From Candidatus Methanophagaceae archaeon (GTDB taxonomy: Archaea; Halobacteriota; Syntropharchaeia; Alkanophagales; Methanospirareceae): a stretch of DNA of 9,263 nt. The notes under the pieces were generated by a model. The model was given only the letters and a program-made list of their open reading frames with translations. It searched no databases and was not told where the DNA came from. The stretch is from assembly GCA_013374505.1 (NCBI GenBank), contig QENJ01000093.1:1-9263 (forward strand), given 5' to 3'. Shown piece by piece: positions 7,901 to 9,263 of this stretch. The stretch's first letter is position 1; the number at the start of each line of letters is the position of its first letter. Both the position numbers and the translations under genes were made by a program.

Positions 7901-8386
7901 GATGCCGTAATTGTTGTCGCTTAGGTTGTTACCAGTAATAGTGCAGTTGCTTGCGGTTGCATTTATCCCTGCAGCACCATCCTCTGAGGCGTTTAGTGCC
8001 GTGAATCGCTCTAGCGTGATACCCTCCGCGCTCAATATAATCGCACTACCGTTGCCGTTTGCGTTTATAACCGGGTTGCCCGTGCCAGTGTCCATGCCCT
8101 GCAAAATGAGTTGTTTTGTTACGTTCACGTTCTCGTAGTAAGTGCCGCTATTCACGATGACGGTATCGCCAGCGGAAGCATTATCCACTGCCCACTGAAT
8201 TCTTGTATAGTCGTCTGGTACAGTGATTGTGGCACCATCGTGAACGTGCATCTGCGTCTCATCTGAACGATTTAAGGTGTAATTCATTGAACCGTCACTA
8301 ACAGCAGTACAAAGCGTCATGCCGTTTATGGCTATCACCAATATAAATGCTATAGTCGCCCACGCAGGTTTATCCCGTATTCTCAT
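4955..8386 (-). CDS. Secreted NosD-like parallel beta-helix (PbH1 repeat) surface protein
   Basis: The 1143-residue product starts with a charged N-region and a hydrophobic stretch (about 8-29, WATIAFILVIAI), a likely Sec signal peptide. Residues 54-120 form the usual entry to archaeal NosD/CASH proteins: VPDDYTRIQWAVDNASAGD, a GTYYENV motif and a PVI-turn. Then come about 35 beta-helix rungs of 22-24 residues to about residue 920, each with a GI(x)L-type strand followed by SSNNxIxGNN-type turns. The helix ends in a NosD-type segment (NKIYLNNF, LGNYWSNYTD, DNDTYPLVE). The last 135 residues are a separate module (LYTYPCTGTGGHTEYARIW, YNYSIHTGSYPQIHH, GIPAIRL) that I recall from methanogen and ANME surface proteins, probably a beta-sandwich. 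No transmembrane anchor or sorting signal is visible. N-X-S/T sequons are dense, so N-glycosylation is likely. A surface or carbohydrate-related role is likely. A copper-chaperone NosD role is not supported, as no nos genes are near. Start supported by GGAGG 9 bases upstream. Confidence 0.88.
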   Translation of the reverse strand: MRIRDKPAWATIAFILVIAINGMTLCTAVSDGSMNYTLNRSDETQMHVHDGATITVPDDYTRIQWAVDNASAGDTVIVNSGTYYENVNVTKQLILQGMDTGTGNPVINANGNGSAIILSAEGITLERFTALNASEDGAAGINATASNCTITGNNLSDNNYGIRIYESGNCTVTGNNARDNDYGIYLYYSSNNTVSGNTFVNDGLFVYYSYQNTVEANTVNGKHLVYHEGTSDTEVTDAGQVILVNCNNIKVESQNLSNTCIGVMLWQTEDSLISNNIVRNNSRYGINLYDYSSNNVITDNTASSNNYHGILLTSFSNNNLVYGNNASSNHYQGIIVTYSCSNNTISDNYICNNDYNGIFLNSSSNNSISGNIVSKNGRYGILLYDYSSNNTVIDNNACNNLNHGIYLDHFCTNNNITGNAVGSNSEHGVFLNNASSNNSITANDVCNNNYTGIVLESSCNDNNIKGNYVCNNNLYGILLYDNSSNNTVRDNNACNNNHNGIYLDSFCTNNNITGNNVSNNSEHGFHFRHFSSNNSISDNIACNNTYFGISIVSTCNDNSIIGNNVCNNTYSGIFIAESGSNNLIGNNVSNNNEFGIFIYVNSSSNSITGNNVSNNSHGISIQSSSNYNNITDNTACNNIEHGISIDSSSNNIISGNKVCSNNEYGICLESASNNTISGNNIDDNSKGGIIFYDSSNGNSVTGNKFVNDGLFVDKSYHSTVKGNTVNGKHLIYLEDASNIEVTDVAGQVILVNCNNIRVENQDLSNTDVGIELLKTDDSIIANNTVSSNDYGIRLYVSSNNAICDNNVCNNNEHGIYIIYSDNNSITRNNASSNHDCGIILGSSIGNSITGNDVRNNNDDGISLYDSCDNSITGNEVRNNNNDGIYLYDSRNNSFTCNNASNNNGSGIYLLSASNNKIYLNNFIDNADESYSSHPNNSWNSTEELVYTYNGSTHKNCLGNYWSNYTDKYPDAKEIDGCGIWNTQYSIYSDNDTYPLVEHYKNYNVTAETSFDTGPSKKPYPAIYGIHNGTITPNRDIEVQKLYTYPCTGTGGHTEYARIWNSSLDVTATWCGYTEEWQHISFNEPFTLVAGEAYNYSIHTGSYPQIHHNGALQTTNGWINCTEFTDINGKVYNNGIPAIRLLRD
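5615..7990 (-). repeat. About 35 coding beta-helix (PbH1) rungs
   Basis: Degenerate repeats of 66-72 bp within the beta-helix gene. Counting the strand motif (YGI, HGI, DGI and variants followed by a hydrophobic pair) gives about 35 rungs. The first rungs and the two duplicated blocks at 7550-7800 and 6030-6285 are the least regular. The same Asn-rich turn codons (reading AACAAT/AATAAC) recur, which makes the plus strand look like a GTTGTT/ATTGTT ladder. Confidence 0.85.
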
Positions 8387-8395
8387 TCTATAACT

Positions 8396-8400
8396 CCTCC
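8396..8400 (-). promoter_or_regulatory. Shine-Dalgarno site GGAGG for the beta-helix gene
   Basis: On the minus strand the sequence before the ATG reads AGGGGGAGGAGTTATAGA. GGAGG lies 9 bases from the start codon. It is the clearest ribosome binding site for a complete gene in the window and supports the ATG at 8386. Confidence 0.8.
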
Positions 8401-8443
8401 CCCTATTTTTACTTTTAGTTCAATTTTATAGCAGGTATTCTGT

Positions 8444-8457
8444 CGTTATAAATATTT
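8444..8457 (-). promoter_or_regulatory. TATA-like promoter for the beta-helix gene
   Basis: On the minus strand AAATATTTATAACG contains a TTTATAA core at 8453-8447. Initiation about 25 bases downstream would fall near 8425 and give a leader of about 40 bases carrying the GGAGG site. The element overlaps the restored end of the broken antitoxin gene. Confidence 0.5.
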
Positions 8458-8671
8458 CTGTTTTTTCCTATATCCACTCATATTCCATTCATCGTTGAGC
8501 CACTCTGAATCTATCAAAGCATCGCCACCCACCGATTATTAGCCCATTTAGCTTTAAAACTTCTTCAATTGATATGAATTTAGGTTTCAGTACTCCACGT
8601 TCTTCCGAAGATAGCGGAGAGAGAATCCGCACAATTTTCCCTATTGGCAAATCCAGAGTTACTTTTGTCAT
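8446..8671 (-). pseudogene. Frame-broken small antitoxin-like gene (orphan)
   Basis: The minus-strand ATG at 8671 opens MTKVTLDLPIGKIVRILSPL, then SSEERGVLKPKF, the usual look of small archaeal antitoxins paired with PIN toxins (a VxLP start followed by a P/SEER helix). In the first frame the product ends at 8489 after an atypical tail, GGWRCFDRFRVAQR. At 8525-8532 the 4-bp unit CCAC (plus strand) is doubled. Removing one copy lets the frame read LIIGGDALIDSEWLNDEW and stop at 8446, giving about 73 residues. GGDALxDSE is the ending I expect for this antitoxin type. Loss of a single G in the same run would also restore the frame. I infer a frameshifted antitoxin remnant. No toxin gene follows: the beta-helix promoter begins at its end. 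A sequencing error at this spot, or a genuinely different short protein, cannot be excluded. Confidence 0.5.
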
Positions 8672-8890
8672 AGCGTCATTTACATGTTATTGTGTCCTAG
8701 GTTTATATCAAGGTCAACCACTAACGATAAGTTTATCAGGGCCAGTAGCAACTATATCCACAGGACTGTAAACTGTTATTGTGTCTTTAAAGTTTCACTT
8801 GATTTCTTTTTGATGAATAATCACCTTTCCAAGAATATATTCCCCTCATATTGTTTAGATATACCATTTTGCTAATTTAATTAGATTTAG
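8672..8890. other. Non-coding AT-rich stretch between antitoxin remnant and transposase
   Basis: No convincing gene. It holds the antitoxin TATA element, a 12-bp direct repeat TGTTATTGTGTC at 8685-8696 and 8774-8785, and the near-palindrome GATAAGTTTATC around 8723-8736. The left end of the insertion sequence should lie somewhere here, but its terminal inverted repeat cannot be recognised without the right end. Confidence 0.4.
8700..8709 (-). promoter_or_regulatory. TATA-like element for the antitoxin remnant
   Basis: The minus strand reads TGATATAAAC about 30 bases before the ATG at 8671. A start about 25 bases on would leave almost no leader, which fits the absence of a Shine-Dalgarno site there. 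This suggests the locus once had its own promoter. Confidence 0.4.
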
Positions 8891-8902
8891 ATGGAGGAAA
8901 AC

Positions 8903-9263
8903 ATGAAAGATACGATCACAGAATTCTTCTTCTTTTCCGAGGAAGATTTAAAGGATTTTCACTATGACACGCACAAATTCGGCGGATTGCGTTTCTTCTT
9001 AGAACTTGCTGTTTTTTTGGCGGTGAAACTGGACATTGACAATCCAAAGAGCGGTATAAGCTTTTTCAGGATGTGTCGAATGTTTCTTGTGAAACCCGAA
9101 GGATTGCAGGCATGCGATGGCTACAAATATCCCGCTTCCGCCATGATTAATTTTTTGCTATTTGTGCGTTTATGTCGCTTCAAAACGCGAGAAAAAGGCT
9201 TAAAATTCCTTGAACGACACAAAGGCTGGGCTATGGCATTGGGATTTAATAATGGAGTACCTC
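8903..9263 (+). CDS. Insertion-sequence transposase, N-terminal part (cut by right edge)
   Basis: The frame is open for 120 codons to the right edge. I chose the ATG at 8903 over the in-frame ATG at 8891 because GGAGG at 8893-8897 sits five bases before it and overlaps the earlier ATG. The product begins MKDTITEFFFFSEEDLKDF and continues with KFGGLRFFLELAVFLAV, the segment ISFFRMCRMF and then FLERHKGWAMALGFNNGVP. A helical N-terminal domain that ends in an ALGF...VP motif just before the catalytic part is what I expect from DDE transposases of the IS4/IS1182 type. The catalytic DDE residues would lie beyond the window. The family assignment is by general resemblance only, and an intact or broken state cannot be judged. 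Confidence 0.6.
   Translation, partial: MKDTITEFFFFSEEDLKDFHYDTHKFGGLRFFLELAVFLAVKLDIDNPKSGISFFRMCRMFLVKPEGLQACDGYKYPASAMINFLLFVRLCRFKTREKGLKFLERHKGWAMALGFNNGVP

Larger units (their letters stand above)
4840..8424. repeat. 18-bp inverted repeat (one mismatch) flanking the beta-helix gene
   Basis: ATTCAACTAAAAGTAAAA on the plus strand at 4840-4857 and ATTGAACTAAAAGTAAAA on the minus strand at 8424-8407 match at 17 of 18 bases, facing inward on either side of the whole beta-helix gene. The element is AT-rich, so chance is possible. It could mark a cassette boundary or be two copies of a T-rich termination element. Confidence 0.4.

Noticed and set aside
8574..8875. Plus-strand short open frames in the region before the transposase
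   Set aside because: No ribosome binding sites, no recognisable motifs, and they overlap the antitoxin remnant on the other strand.

Overview
The window looks archaeal and comes from a methane-cycling euryarchaeal lineage (Methanosarcinales, Syntrophoarchaeum or ANME-1-like). The evidence is an archaeal-type UMP kinase, a large exported NosD-like beta-helix protein with a C-terminal module I associate with those archaea, archaeal TATA-like promoters, and a GGAGG ribosome binding site. The lineage assignment is an inference. No 16S rRNA or tRNA gene is present to fix it.

Layout: (1) Positions 1-3992, minus strand, hold one continuous frame that runs off the left edge. It encodes a KAP-family P-loop NTPase of at least 1330 residues. 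Its second half is an array of 17 complete alpha-helical repeats of about 39 residues, plus the start of an 18th. Simple gene calling that requires a stop inside the window will miss it. (2) Positions 3993-4132 are a divergent promoter region. (3) Positions 4133-4810, plus strand, encode pyrH (UMP kinase), the only housekeeping gene. (4) Positions 4811-4954 are a convergent intergenic region with two small inverted repeats. (5) Positions 4955-8386, minus strand, encode a secreted 1143-residue parallel beta-helix protein with about 35 rungs, its own TATA box and a strong Shine-Dalgarno site. (6) Positions 8446-8671, minus strand, hold a small VapB/AbrB-like antitoxin gene that appears broken by a 4-bp tandem duplication and has no toxin gene beside it. 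(7) Positions 8903-9263, plus strand, are the N-terminal part of an insertion-sequence transposase, cut by the right edge.

The genes do not form a pathway. pyrH sits among accessory material: a repeat-bearing NTPase, a surface protein, a toxin-antitoxin remnant and an insertion sequence. The most interesting object is the KAP NTPase with its actively homogenising repeat array. Its layout, an NTPase followed by a superhelical repeat array, resembles sensor or conflict ATPases, but no function is shown by the sequence. The clearest small discovery is the frame-broken antitoxin.
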